Assembly: GCA_905178155.1 (NCBI GenBank)
Contig: CAJINV010000004.1
Location: 6,848,358-6,912,357 of the forward strand
Origin: Amoebophrya sp. A120
Lineage: Eukaryota; Sar; Dinophyceae; Syndiniales; Amoebophryaceae
DNA: 64,000 bases
Direction: 5' to 3'
Part shown: positions 1-10,200 of the stretch, piece after piece
How the letters are laid out: every line of letters starts with the position of its first letter
Position numbering within the stretch: the stretch's first letter is position 1
Program-made: the position numbers and the translations under genes
The notes under the pieces: model-generated
Database searches by the model: none
Seen by the model: only the letters and a program-made list of their open reading frames with translations
Told to the model about the DNA's origin: nothing

Positions 1-1
1 G

Positions 2-1058
2 CTGGACACAAAGCAGATTATCACGGCCGACGTAGACTATCTGGATGAGGGAGGATCCTTAGCCGGGATCGCCCTCCCCTTCAAGCGAGTAGACTGCCGG
101 AACAAGATCGCTGATTTTAACTATCCTCTGTGCAAAAGCTGTATTGCGCTCGCACTAATTCCAGGCATGAAGCACAAATCTTGTCTTTCAGTGAAAGCCG
201 CACTACAGATTTCAGTTGTAATGCAGCTGAGAAAAGTTGTCATGCGATAGCGATTTCTACTACTAGTGAAACTGCAGCGCGATACTTTTGCAATGCATAT
301 CAACGGCATCCTGCCCCATTGCACCACCCCTGTGTTTCCCGCCACCTGGGCAAAGGACCGAAGTCTGCGGCCCAAAGAAATCCAACACGTGGACGACCTG
401 GAGTTTTGCGACTCGCCAGAGATGGCGCAGCTTCTCCTCGACGCGGCCAACATATCAAGCGTGAAAGTGTCTGGGTCTGGAAGATTCTGAGACTTGTCAT
501 TCATGTTTTGCATTGGCCATGATGTCTGTGATGCATGCCCTAGCATCACAGATTTTTTGAGGGCTTCGCGATGCCTATTTATTTTCCGCATGACAAATTC
601 CCTCTCCGCGTAGGCAATCGATAGCGGTTTTGCAGGTGCAGCCGGGTGGTAGTTAGGAAGTGGGCCGCGTCTCCACCTAGGGGTATCGGCAGAGGCTAAA
701 TCTGTTCTAACGCCCAGGTATTGGCAGAGGCTAAATCTGTTCTAACGCCGACCCGCCAGGAGTTAAATGGTACTACTACTACTACGCGTAGCAAAAATTG
801 TATTCCCTCTGCTGCTCATGCAATGCAGATTTTTTTGGAATCCAAATTCAGCATCACAAGTTGCATTCTTCCAGACCCAGACATTTTTACATTTGATACA
901 ACAACCGGAAAGACGACCAGTTCCAGGAGTGTTGCCGCATGGTCGCGGTGTGTTACCCACACGGGTGCGCGCTCCCGTCGAAAGCCGTGCCGGAAAGCGT
1001 CGCCAAAGTTGTCACGTTCGGGTATGAGACGATGGGGCCACGTATGCAAGGCAGATGA
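2..1058 (+). CDS. 3' part of an unrecognised protein gene, three exons split by two introners
   Basis: I do not recognise the product. Three exons give one open frame once two inserted elements are removed: 2-121, 305-452 and 904-1058. The frame ends at TGA 1056-1058. The 5' end lies outside the window. The first junction has near-identical flanking pentamers (TTAAC/TCAAC) and the second identical ones (CAACA/CAACA). Removing each element plus one pentamer gives continuous protein (...KIADFNGILPHC..., ...LLLDAANNRKDDQFQ...). The visible 140 or so residues include several Cys (VDC, PHC, FC, ECC, VCYPHGC) but no motif I can assign. The next gene starts only about 150 bases downstream on the same strand. 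The exon structure is strongly supported by frame restoration; the function is unknown. Confidence 0.6.
122..299. mobile_element. Introner element, TGCAAAAG family (copy 1)
   Basis: This 178-bp element interrupts the first visible gene. The left end reads TAT..., then TGCAAAAG; the right end is the inverse, CTTTTGCA...ATA. Flanking pentamers are TTAAC (left) and TCAAC (right). The element contains the motif TTGTCATGC found in the other introners here. The host frame meets a stop inside the element and is restored when the element plus one pentamer is removed. It shares the inner TIR core with the element at 12135-12329. Confidence 0.65.
453..898. mobile_element. Introner element, family A, with internal cassette
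   Basis: This 446-bp element has the family A termini. The left end reads TATCAA...GTGTC then TGGGTCTGGAAG; the right end reads CTTCCAGACCCAGAC then ATTTTTACATTTGATA. It is flanked by identical CAACA pentamers (448-452 and 899-903). Relative to its host gene it is reversed: AGCATCACAAGTTGCAT, typical of the family's left end, lies at the right end. It is longer than most relatives because it carries a cassette at 641-775 that also occurs in the element at 15049-15436. Confidence 0.85.
641..775. repeat. Internal cassette of two introners, with a doubled 35-bp unit
   Basis: About 135 bp starting GCCGGGTGGTAGTTAGGA and ending in AGTTAAATGG plus a TAC microsatellite. It holds two tandem copies of a ~35-bp unit (core GGCAGAGGCTAAATCTGTTC). 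The same cassette, nearly identical, lies at 15180-15321 inside another family A introner. No other family A copy in the window has it. Confidence 0.85.
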
Positions 1059-1208
1059 AATAGTCGCGTAGTTCTTCCCGATTGTTGTCGATTTCTTGTG
1101 ATGCATGAGGCGCGCAAAAAAATTAAAATATGAATTTGAAAGCTACCTCTTCTTGTTCTGTAATGCAATCGGACATTACAACACACACGACAAATCGGCT
1201 CCACGAAG

Positions 1209-3691
1209 ATGAACACGCGGATTTCGTTTTTCCCTCCCACACCAAACCTCCACGAAGCTCGGCTCGCGATGGACACCTTCCGCCGCGCGACGAACATTTA
1301 CGGGCAGTTAGCCATTGCAGTGACCGACGAGAACGGAAACGAAATCATCAAAAACTACCGCGGGACGAAAAATTACATCCGGTCAGACAAGTCCAAAAAC
1401 GACTTCGCCAGAATCATCGAAATTACGAAGAAAAAACTCGGCCCGAACTTCAAGGAGAAGAAGGACGTCGTGGGCTCCTGCCCCAACAAAGAGGATTGCG
1501 AAGCGTATCCGCTCCACGTCTACGACTGGATGTTTGAACTGCACGGCTTCAGCGATTGCTCCCGGAAAGCGCAACTCCAGGAGGGGAACGTCCGGATTAC
1601 TTGGATGACCGAACAAGCGGGTGGAGAAGCAGAAGCAGGCGGTGGTACTGCTGCTGCTGTTGTCAACACCGAGATGAACGACAAGAAGAACGCCGAACAA
1701 GAAGAAGCAGGAGCTGGTCCTGCACCTCCTGCTGCCCCGACATCAACTACTACAAAGATGAAAACGAAAAAGGCGGACCGTACCGGGAAGGAGGAGCGCG
1801 AGGCGTCCAAGCGACATGGGCGAGGAAACCTGCGGCACCTAGAAGGCCGAACGTTGACCTGGGTGAAGGGCCGGGAGTTGTGGGGGAAGGGGGAGAGGAG
1901 CTACGGAAAACTGGGTTTCCTGCCCTTCCGAGACTGGCCCAAGCACTGGTGGTATCAACTGCAAAAATGTGTGGGTCTCGAAGAATCCGAACTTGTGATG
2001 CTGCATTTGGATTCCGAAAAAACCTGTAAGTATTGCATAAGCAGCAAAGGGAATGCAATTTTGGCTACGCGGAGAGGGCATTTGTCATGCGGAATAGGTA
2101 TCACGAAGCCCTCAAGAAGTCTGTGATGCTGGGGCATGCATCACAGACATCATGGCCCATGCAAAACGTGCATGACAAGTCCCAGAATCTTGATCTTCCA
2201 GACCCAGACACTTTTGCATTTCATAGCTGGTTTTTGAAAGAGCAGGACGTACAGCCGTATGTGGATTTGTTGGAGGTACATAGTACTTATTCCCCAAAAT
2301 TTTTTCTCTACTACGTCTACGACTACGTGAACGGTTTAGAAGTATTGTCTTGTTGAAATCAACTACCTGTACCTGCTTCGTTTCACGACCGACGAAGATG
2401 AAGAACTGAATTTCTACCATGCTGTTGCTGACACGACGCACATGGCTCCTTCGTGCATCAATGCACCAACTTCCAGCTCTTATTGCTAAGAAGCGAGCCG
2501 AAAAAAAAATGTCGGAAGATAACTACTTACTTACAATCTTTCATACCTCTACATACCAGGTCATGTTCGGCGTCGTGAACCAGAAAGAATACGAAGCAGC
2601 GTTGCAAACCGGACTCTCCAAGGATGACGCCCTGCAAAAAGCCAGCTGGTTGAAGGAGCCGTGTACCCTGAGAATTAGTAACACGTCGCTGGATATCTAC
2701 GCGACCCCGCGGTTTGATAAAAAAGCAAAAGACGTGATCCACATCAAAATGTCCGCCCGGAAAACGGACGACTACCGATACACCAACGACCACGCGACGG
2801 GGCACTGGGGGGAGTTTGAGGAGAAAGTTAATGCGGACTTCAAAATTATGGAAGTGTCAGAAACGAAATCGTCAAAGTTGAAATAGTTTGTCATGCATAA
2901 GATGCAAGGCATGGAGTGCCTGTCTTGCCGGGATGGCAAGTGAGGCAGATTGTGAGCTTATTTAGGGTTTGGGATAGAGCTGCTGAAGGAGCATGACAAA
3001 AAAAGTCTTCTGTGCCCAAACAGCATGACAAATGGGATTCCGGTCGTGCTCCGAAAATTTGTCATGCGCCGTTTGAAAATTGGGCTTCCAACTGGTATCC
3101 ATTTTATGCATGACAAATCATTTCAACTTTGACGATTTCAATCCTGACAGATCCATAAAAATGGTCATGTCCGACGAGCAGCGGTTGCAGCAAGAGGCCC
3201 TGCAGAAGATGAAGCAACAGCTGAAAGACGAGCGTATTCTTGCACAGAAAAAAGAGTTATCCCAGAGAAAAAAGCTGGCAGGGCATGTTTGTCATGCAAA
3301 AATAGATACACAGAAAAATCTGTCATGGGCGGACTCATAGCATGCTATTTAGGATAATACGCAATACAAGTTTTTTTGTCAATTTATTTTTGCATTACAA
3401 AGAAATGTGACCTGCCAGCTTTTTTCTGTGTGATAAGAGCAAGAGGAGGAACAAGGCAAGAAGATGAACAACGGGAAAAATAGCAAAACGTCCAAGAGTA
3501 GTACCGCGTCTGGCGCACTAAACGTAAAGAAGAATCAAGAGGAAAAAGAAAAAAAGGTGAATCCGAACAAGGCGAAGGACAAACAATCAGCTTCTACGAC
3601 GACGAAAGCCAACAAGCGCAAGAAGACTGAGGAGACGGATGGAAGTAAAGAAAAACCCGATCCGGCGTCAAAAAAGCAGAAGAAAAAGTGA
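1209..3691 (+). CDS. Unrecognised hydrophilic protein, multi-exon, Lys-rich C-terminus
   Basis: The first exon (from ATG 1209) encodes MNTRISFFPPTPN..., then a compact region with a Cys pair (GSCPNKEDCEAYPLHVYDW) and an Ala/Gly/Thr-rich stretch, running to 1952. A family A introner (1953-2225) follows, then a short exon (FLKEQDVQPYVDLLE) and a 64-bp GT-AG intron at 2276-2339. Next come EINYLYLLRF-type coding sequence, one unresolved intron ending near CAG 2560, and an exon ending near 2864. Two more introners (2865-3139, 3258-3435) precede a last exon ending at the stop at 3691. The C-terminal 90 residues are Lys/Glu-rich and low complexity, possibly nuclear or RNA-binding (inference). No known domain is recognised. 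The exon chain is well supported except for the junction between about 2420 and 2561. Confidence 0.6.
1953..2225. mobile_element. Introner element, family A
   Basis: 273 bp. Left end TATCAACTGCAAAAATG, then TGTGGGTCTCGAAG; right end CTTCCAGACCCAGACA, then CTTTTGCATTTCATA. Flanking pentamers are GGTGG and GCTGG (one mismatch). Splicing out the element plus one pentamer joins ...FRDWPKHWW to FLKEQDVQPY in frame. The interior carries AACTTGTGATGCTGCATTTGG, a chain of AGCAGCAAAGGGAATGC, and CATTTGTCATGCGGAATAG, shared with the elements at 14697 and 62787. Confidence 0.9.
2865..3139. mobile_element. Introner element, family E (GAAATCGTCAAAGTTG termini)
   Basis: 275 bp with long, nearly perfect inverted ends: GAAATCGTCAAAGTTGAAAT, one mismatch, then AGTTTGTCATGCATAA; the right end is the reverse complement. 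The interior repeats the TTGTCATGC motif several times. Flanking pentamers (GAAAC/AATCC) do not match. Removal of element plus five bases still keeps the host frame (SET joined to DRSIKMVMSDEQ). It is either an older insertion or one whose exact ends are shifted. Confidence 0.65.
3258..3435. mobile_element. Introner element, family F (GAAAAAAGCTGGCAGG termini)
   Basis: 178 bp. Left end TATCCCAGAG then AAAAAAGCTGGCAGG; right end CCTGCCAGCTTTTTT then CTGTGTGATA. Flanking pentamers are AGAGT and AGAGC. Keeping the left pentamer would create an in-frame TAA, whereas keeping the right one gives KKEQEEEQGKK. The right-hand C must therefore be exonic, so at least the final base of the left duplication lies inside the intron. 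Confidence 0.75.
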
Positions 3692-4269
3692 GGGTTACTA
3701 CCTCATACATGAGCTGATCTTCTTGTTATGGGATTTGGTACAATTTCAATTTCATCATCCGTGTCCGACCTTCTTAGATGTTGCCAACGAACGTGCTATT
3801 TACGTAGATTTTTGTTGAAATCGTATTCCTACTTTCAATTGTGCTGCTGCACTGGAGCAAAGACTCCAAATCCATCAGCGACCGTTCTTGTGCCGTCCCG
3901 CCTTCTCCGTCGAATATATTCCACCTCTCTGTACTAGTGTGAGTAACAGAATGGACGTTGACGCTAGTCGAGTCTTTTGCTTTTTGTTTGTTCTTCTATG
4001 TTGTTGTACTGACCAAATACACTTACGCAGCGGTGAAAAGTCTCATGTTTGAACCGAAACAAAGGAACTCGGTCATGCCTGCTGCGGTGATTTTTTTCAA
4101 CGCATGGATTGAATTGTCGCTAACGAAACTAGGTTCTGGACACTTTTATGCGCATTGCTTCTGATTGTCGATTCCTTATTGACATCCATCGTCATCGTCT
4201 GAATGAACAAGGTAGTAGTAGTAGTATTACCCATCAAAACGGGGTAAAACGATAAATAAAAGAGTCTAT
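3692..4269. other. Intergenic stretch and 3' flank of the LINE
   Basis: No convincing gene. On the minus strand the LINE 3' untranslated region would lie at about 4200-4269, with an AT-rich run, a pair of short ACCCC/GGGGT-type inverted repeats and a GTA/TAC microsatellite near 4210-4227. I could not define the end of the element or a poly(A) tail. Confidence 0.4.
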
Positions 4270-7200
4270 CTATTTATTATCGTTAGTATTGCAGCTGCCG
4301 GAGCCGCTATCGCTGCCTTCTTCTATTTCAGGTTCGTCTTTTTTCTTCTTCTTCCCCCGCGCGGGCTTGTTCTTACATTTGTCTTGGTGTTTCCGCATCC
4401 TCCCGACGTACCAGTTTAGTGCTCTATTCTGGCAGTGCCACTCCTGATCGTTGTGGTCGTATCGTAGCTTGTAAGTCCTGCAGTGCCTGCACCTCAAGTA
4501 CTGCTCTCCTGATCTACTCGTGAACATGTTATCGGTGGGAACACAAATCTTCCACGCCTTGCCTTGGCCTCCATATGTGTACCTGCCTGTTGCGCTGCAC
4601 CAGTAGTGATACTCTGTTCTACACACACTGGGAGGATTCTGTGACCCATGCGGCCTTTTATCCAGCGAAGAATTATAGCCCACCTTTATGAAGTTCCCGC
4701 TCCTGTGGTCCTCAGCATGCTTTTCCATGGCGCCCGCCGACTCCACAAAAGTAAGGCCGCATGGTATGCATCGAATTTTCTTGTGTGCGTGCTTTCCTCC
4801 TCCCTTTTTCAGTTCGCGAATTTCCGGATTCCGCTGCAGTATATTCGTCTTGACTTTTTGATCTAGCAAGGCGTCTTGATGCTGGTTCACTTCCAATATT
4901 CGCTGTAGCATGGGGTCATCAGCAACAGGGTAGCGGGCAGGATGCTGTTGCTCCAGGTGCTCGAGAAGGGGCGCAGGCATGCCACAGGAGGGGTGATTCT
5001 CGGCCAATTCGTCAAAATACTCTCTGCGATCAACTTCCGCCTGCGAGTCCAGTCCCATGAAACCAATGATGCTGCGCGAACACCAAAAGCACTCCTCACT
5101 GTGAAAAACTTGCTCCGGGGCGCCGTCAGGAATCTTCATCATCTGTTGCAGCTCTTCCGCCACGGCGTCGTCGTCCCAGCCCAGCTCTTCGCCCTCTTTA
5201 CGAATTTCGTCTTTCATTTTCTCGAGCGGTGACGAAGAAAAATACTTCGCCGCCAACTCAATCTTTAGCAATTGGTCACCATCAGCCCAGTCTTCTGCCG
5301 TCTGCCGGATGAAGGCCCATCGAGTCAAACAGAAATAAACCTTTTTGTTGACTTTGTAGCACGACAGCTCATTTTCTGCAGGTGGTGGTCTCCTCGTGTC
5401 CGCCTCCGCCATGGGCTCCCACAGCAGCTGAAGAGCCTCCGGGCCCAATTTGCATTCTTTGCGAAGGAACTCCAGCGCGTCACCAAAAAAGTCAGGAATT
5501 TTCTTCTCCCGCGCCTCTACCTCTTTCAGATCCTGCGCCGATCTGTAGTAGTCATGCAGGCATAGCCGCGGAACTCCCAAGGCATCTGCTTCCGCTGGTG
5601 GGCTGGCTCGCGGATAAAATTTGCCGATCAGGGCCGCTCGTACCAAGTCGTTTTTTGGTTTCCGCATAGTATGCGCGATCGTCTTCAGCTGTAGGTACCT
5701 GACTTGAGCACGAATGGGAGGGATCTTCATTCTGCGCCGCAGGCTGCGCGAGCTGGCCTGGTTTTGGTCGTGTACCCATAACGGTATCCCCAAGAACATC
5801 TTCATCATTTTTGTTTCCGCCGTTTGTAACAGGTTGGAGTGGTCCTCCCCGACGAATCGGACCTGTAGGCCGTAGATCATGATGGAGCGGACCACGATGA
5901 TCAGCAGTTCCCCCTTGCGCTGCTGTGTCAGGCCGGTTAACCCGGAAACTGTCGACTTTAGTGCATGAAACGCCGACCAAGCCTTTGAGATTTTTATGCG
6001 GATATCTGCGTCGTCGTTCGTGTTCACGCCGAGGCTTCGCGTTTGAATTTTTGTGATGTCGTCCATGATTCTCTTGCTCATGTTCTCACTCATCCCGCAC
6101 TGGTTCAAGACATTGCTCATCAGCTCGGTCAGTTCGTTGTTGAGTGGCTCGAGCTTCTTCTTGATTCGCTCGCTATTGTCCTCCACCTGCTTCAGCACCT
6201 CAGCAGCCTGCCCCTGCGAGAATAGGGTGGCGTCGTCGGCAAAGAGAAGGCGGCCCAGCAAGAATTTTATTAGCGTGTCGTCTTGATTTTCACCGAGCAG
6301 TGCTCTCTTTCCCGCTTTCGCCAGCTCGTGAATTTTTTCTTTTCTTTCCCAGTGTCGCGCCTTGTCCATTGCACTCAAACTAACGCCCCAGGCTTCTTCC
6401 GGTAACTTCCGCCGCTCTAACTGAAAAATCCGCATTACAGCCGAATAGCAGACCAAGAACAAAAGGGGAGAAGATACACAGCCTTCCTTTGTTCCGTTTT
6501 TTACGGTAAGTGGTATGCTGTCTTCAAACATATGCGCCGCCGATCGATGTGAGCACCTTATCACCTGCCAGCATCTTGATTCTCCCAACCCGAGTTCTCG
6601 AAACACGCCTTCCATCAATCTCTCATCGAGGCTAGGGAATGCCTTGCGTAAGTCGATGAGCGTCGCCACTAATCGGTAAAAGGTTGGGGACTTAGAGAAG
6701 TGTCGGAAGTCTTCGCGTATTCGATTGAACACCAAAAGGCTGTCCAGCGTTCCTACTCCCGCCCGGAATCCAAACTGCTCGGCGTTGAAGTAACCCACGG
6801 CCTCGAGAGCCTTGTATAGGCGGTCCGAATAGATTTTCGTAACCAGTTTCATGAGTAACGGACTGATTACCAAAAATCTATAGTTATCGGCTGAACTTCT
6901 TGCGCCTTTGCCCTTGTGCAACGGAATGTCGCGACACAAATGAAATTTTTCTCCCAATTCCGAGAGGGGCCTCGTGTCCATCTCGGTGCTGATAATTCCC
7001 GCGATCACTTCCACCGAATCATCACTGAAGTGCTTCAGGATTTGCGGGGTGAGTCCGTGCACGTCTTTGGCCTTGCCTCCTTGCGCCATGTGACGAATCG
7101 CCTGCGCAAGCTCCTCTGCCTCCACCGGTGCGTCCAGCTCCGCGACTGTTTCCGGCCGGAGCTTCGTCACTACTTCTTTCAACCTGCTGTCGATCGGAAG

Positions 7201-10200
7201 CGGTTGGTCTTTGTGAAGGGGCGAATTCCCCACCGCATTGTACTGGGCGCGGGACTGTGCGGGGGTTATATGACACGCGCGGTCGCTCTTTCTTACTTTT
7301 TCTTCTCTAAAAAGTTGCCACATTCGCGCCTTCGACTTGGCAGATTCGAGCAGCTGTTCCGACGTAGCGCGCGGAATTGTTCTTCTCGTTTTCCCGGTAA
7401 GCATAGGCGCGATCTCGATTAGATAGTCCTGCAGCTGCTCCAAGTTACTTATTTTGCCCGCGCTGTGACGCCGCTGCAAGCACTTGTTGACGTGGTCCCT
7501 TGTTTCGCCCGGAATCTCATTGAGGATGCCCTTAGTTAGTGCCTTCCTCGCTACCCCTTCCTCACGCAGCCTCTGAAAGGATTTCACATCGCAGGCAATC
7601 TCGATAGCGGAGTGGTCGAAAGATACTGGAGCAAAAGGCGCAGCGTCGTCCCGGTTGCGACCCCCAAGTGAGAATCTTCGATGCGATCGAATTTTTTCCG
7701 CCTGCTTTCCCAATGTCAGCCAGTGATCGATTTCTGTTTTCCCTCGGTAGGTGTGGTAGTTGTCCGCCTTGAACCATGAGCCGGCAAGCACTAAATTCAT
7801 GGAAACCAAGTTTGCGGCAACTTGATGCCCCCTCTGCGAGGTAACCTTGCTCCCGAAGCCGCCACTAATGCAGGAGCTTGCATACTCGTCGGATCCTGCT
7901 CCAATGTGTGCATTGAGGTCGCCACCCATCAACAACATCTTCCACTTTTCTTTCTTCATTTTTTTGAAGTCCTTCGCCGTGTTTGCGAGGCTGCGGTCGA
8001 AGGCCTTCACTGCATGCGGCTTCGATCCCGATGTCGGCGCATAGTAGGCAGAGAGGACGATCTCCGGGAAAGCTACTGCCACTACTCGCTCTCTAGCGCG
8101 TACCAGGTTCGCTGGAATTGGGCCCCTGCCAAGTTGCTTTCTCAATGTAATTCCGGTGATGAGGATACCAGCTCCATTTATCCACAGCAAATCAAAATCC
8201 TTTTTCCGAAGCCATCGATGCTTCTCGCTGCTGTCGCCGGAGTTCTCGCGCCCACCTGGAACAAGATCCGCATCGTCTTCCGGAATGTCGTCATCAGTCA
8301 TCTCTTCAACGCGATCGCCCTGGTCAAGGTCAGCAACACCATAGTCAGAGTCATCCTCCACGGGGGCATCTCCTATCCCGTCGCCAACAGCATAGGAATC
8401 CTGCTCGTTTCGCTTTGTAAGTTCGGTGGCAACAGCTTCCCCGCGCGTTCTGGAAGAATGAAGCGACTTCTTGTGGTACTCAAATTCACTGAGCATGATA
8501 GCATCGTAGCGCCGAATGCTCGCAACACGCAGACAATGCCTAAGCCTGTCACTATCCCTGCCAGCGCCACACATGTTTATGCGTGCGAACTTCATTCTTC
8601 CGTGCCCGACCAGCGGCGGCGGGTCGTACACACTTTCGGCGAGTTCAGGGAACGGCTCCCAGTCAATTTCGGACTTTTGCTGCTCTTCCCATTCCTTAAG
8701 AAGCCTCGCCCTATCCTGTTCGATTTGCTTCATTGCATTTCTGTGGCCTTGAATTTGCGGGTCAGCGTTACCTCCTCCGTCTCCGCCAGTTGCTGTTATT
8801 GCCTGCGGCCGCACTGACGTGGAAGCTTTCATATTGACAGGCCCCACGTGAAGCGCAACACTACTGCCCTCAGGCCCTGCAGGCTGCTCTCCATGCTCTG
8901 GCAGTTCAGGTTCAGATGGCGCCGTAGTAGTGCTGTCCGCCGACGAAGCATAGTCTTTTGCTGATACTTGGTCAGCAGCAACGCAGCTATGCTCTGTGCT
9001 GTTCTGGCCTCTGCACGACGGGGCTGCAAGATCAACGCGGTTAACACCCAATCCCGTCTCCGCAAGTATACCGTCGTGGGTGGACAGCTGAGAACTATTT
9101 CCACGATGGCCTGTGGCCCTACTGCAGGTAGTTCGCGAGGACTCCATAAAGGAAGAAGAAGATCCTGAATATACTGCAGGAACCGTGTCTCCATCTGTTA
9201 GCGTGGTCCGTTGTCCTGTTATTTGTGGTGATTGCAAGTGATGTTGATTGGCGCCGCGCCAAACAATGCTTCGCCCTTGCTGCTCGTCAGTAGTTGTTGG
9301 GCTAATGCTCGCCAGTGGTTGCGCTTCTGTCTCGCAAGGAAGATGAGCCGGCTGCAGAAATCTGTAATGCGCAGCGGCGCGCTTGGGCGGCAATGCCGCA
9401 GCTTGTTCTGAGCCCCAGGTGACCGTAACGCCCAGCGCTGGTTTCTCCCATATGTCATGCGCAGCGGCACTCGTGGGCAGCCGTTCCACTGCTTGTTCTG
9501 CGCCCCGTTTAACGTCCGACAAAGGTTTCCCGAATCTGTGATGCGCAACGGCACACGTGGGCGGCAATTCACCTCTCTGCTCTGCTTCCCGGATGGCGCT
9601 CGACGAGGCTGCTTTCTCACGACTGAGAACAAACTCGGCGACAGGCTGCAGTAGCTCACCGTCCTGCTGCGAGGCACTTCTGTTAGCGGCGAGCGGCGAA
9701 GAAGGATGGATATCCGGACAATGGCACTTTTGAACGCAAACATCGCAATGCCCGGACTCAGCTCCTGTTTCGTCACTCTTGCATCCCAAAGAAAAGCAGC
9801 CAGGCCCTGTGTCAAGTTCATCCCCAAGCTGCAGTAAGTCACCATCTCGAGCCGGCGAAGAAGAAAGTAACTCTCGTCGCTGAACTTCCATTGTGTCGCA
9901 GGCCGAGGTTGCTGTAACAGGGTCCACAGTATTATTGAACGCGGCCCCAACAAGCTCAGGAGCTGGCTTCTCAAAACTGTCACGTGCTGCAGCGAGCGCG
10001 GGCAACAACTCCACTGCTTGTTTTGTTTCCCGGATAGCGCCCCCGGCTGTTTTATTGAGTTTGTAATGCGCAGTGGCGCGCGTGGGCAGCAGTTCCCCTG
10101 TTTTATCGACTCCCCAATTTGTCATGCGCAACAGCTTCGGCTCCTCCAATTTGTCATGCGCAACAGCCTTCGCGGGCAGCAGCTCCACCGCTTGTTCTGT

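Noticed and set aside
4200-4260. Poly(A) tail or target duplication of the LINE
   Set aside because: No clear homopolymer or repeated flank could be matched at the other end.
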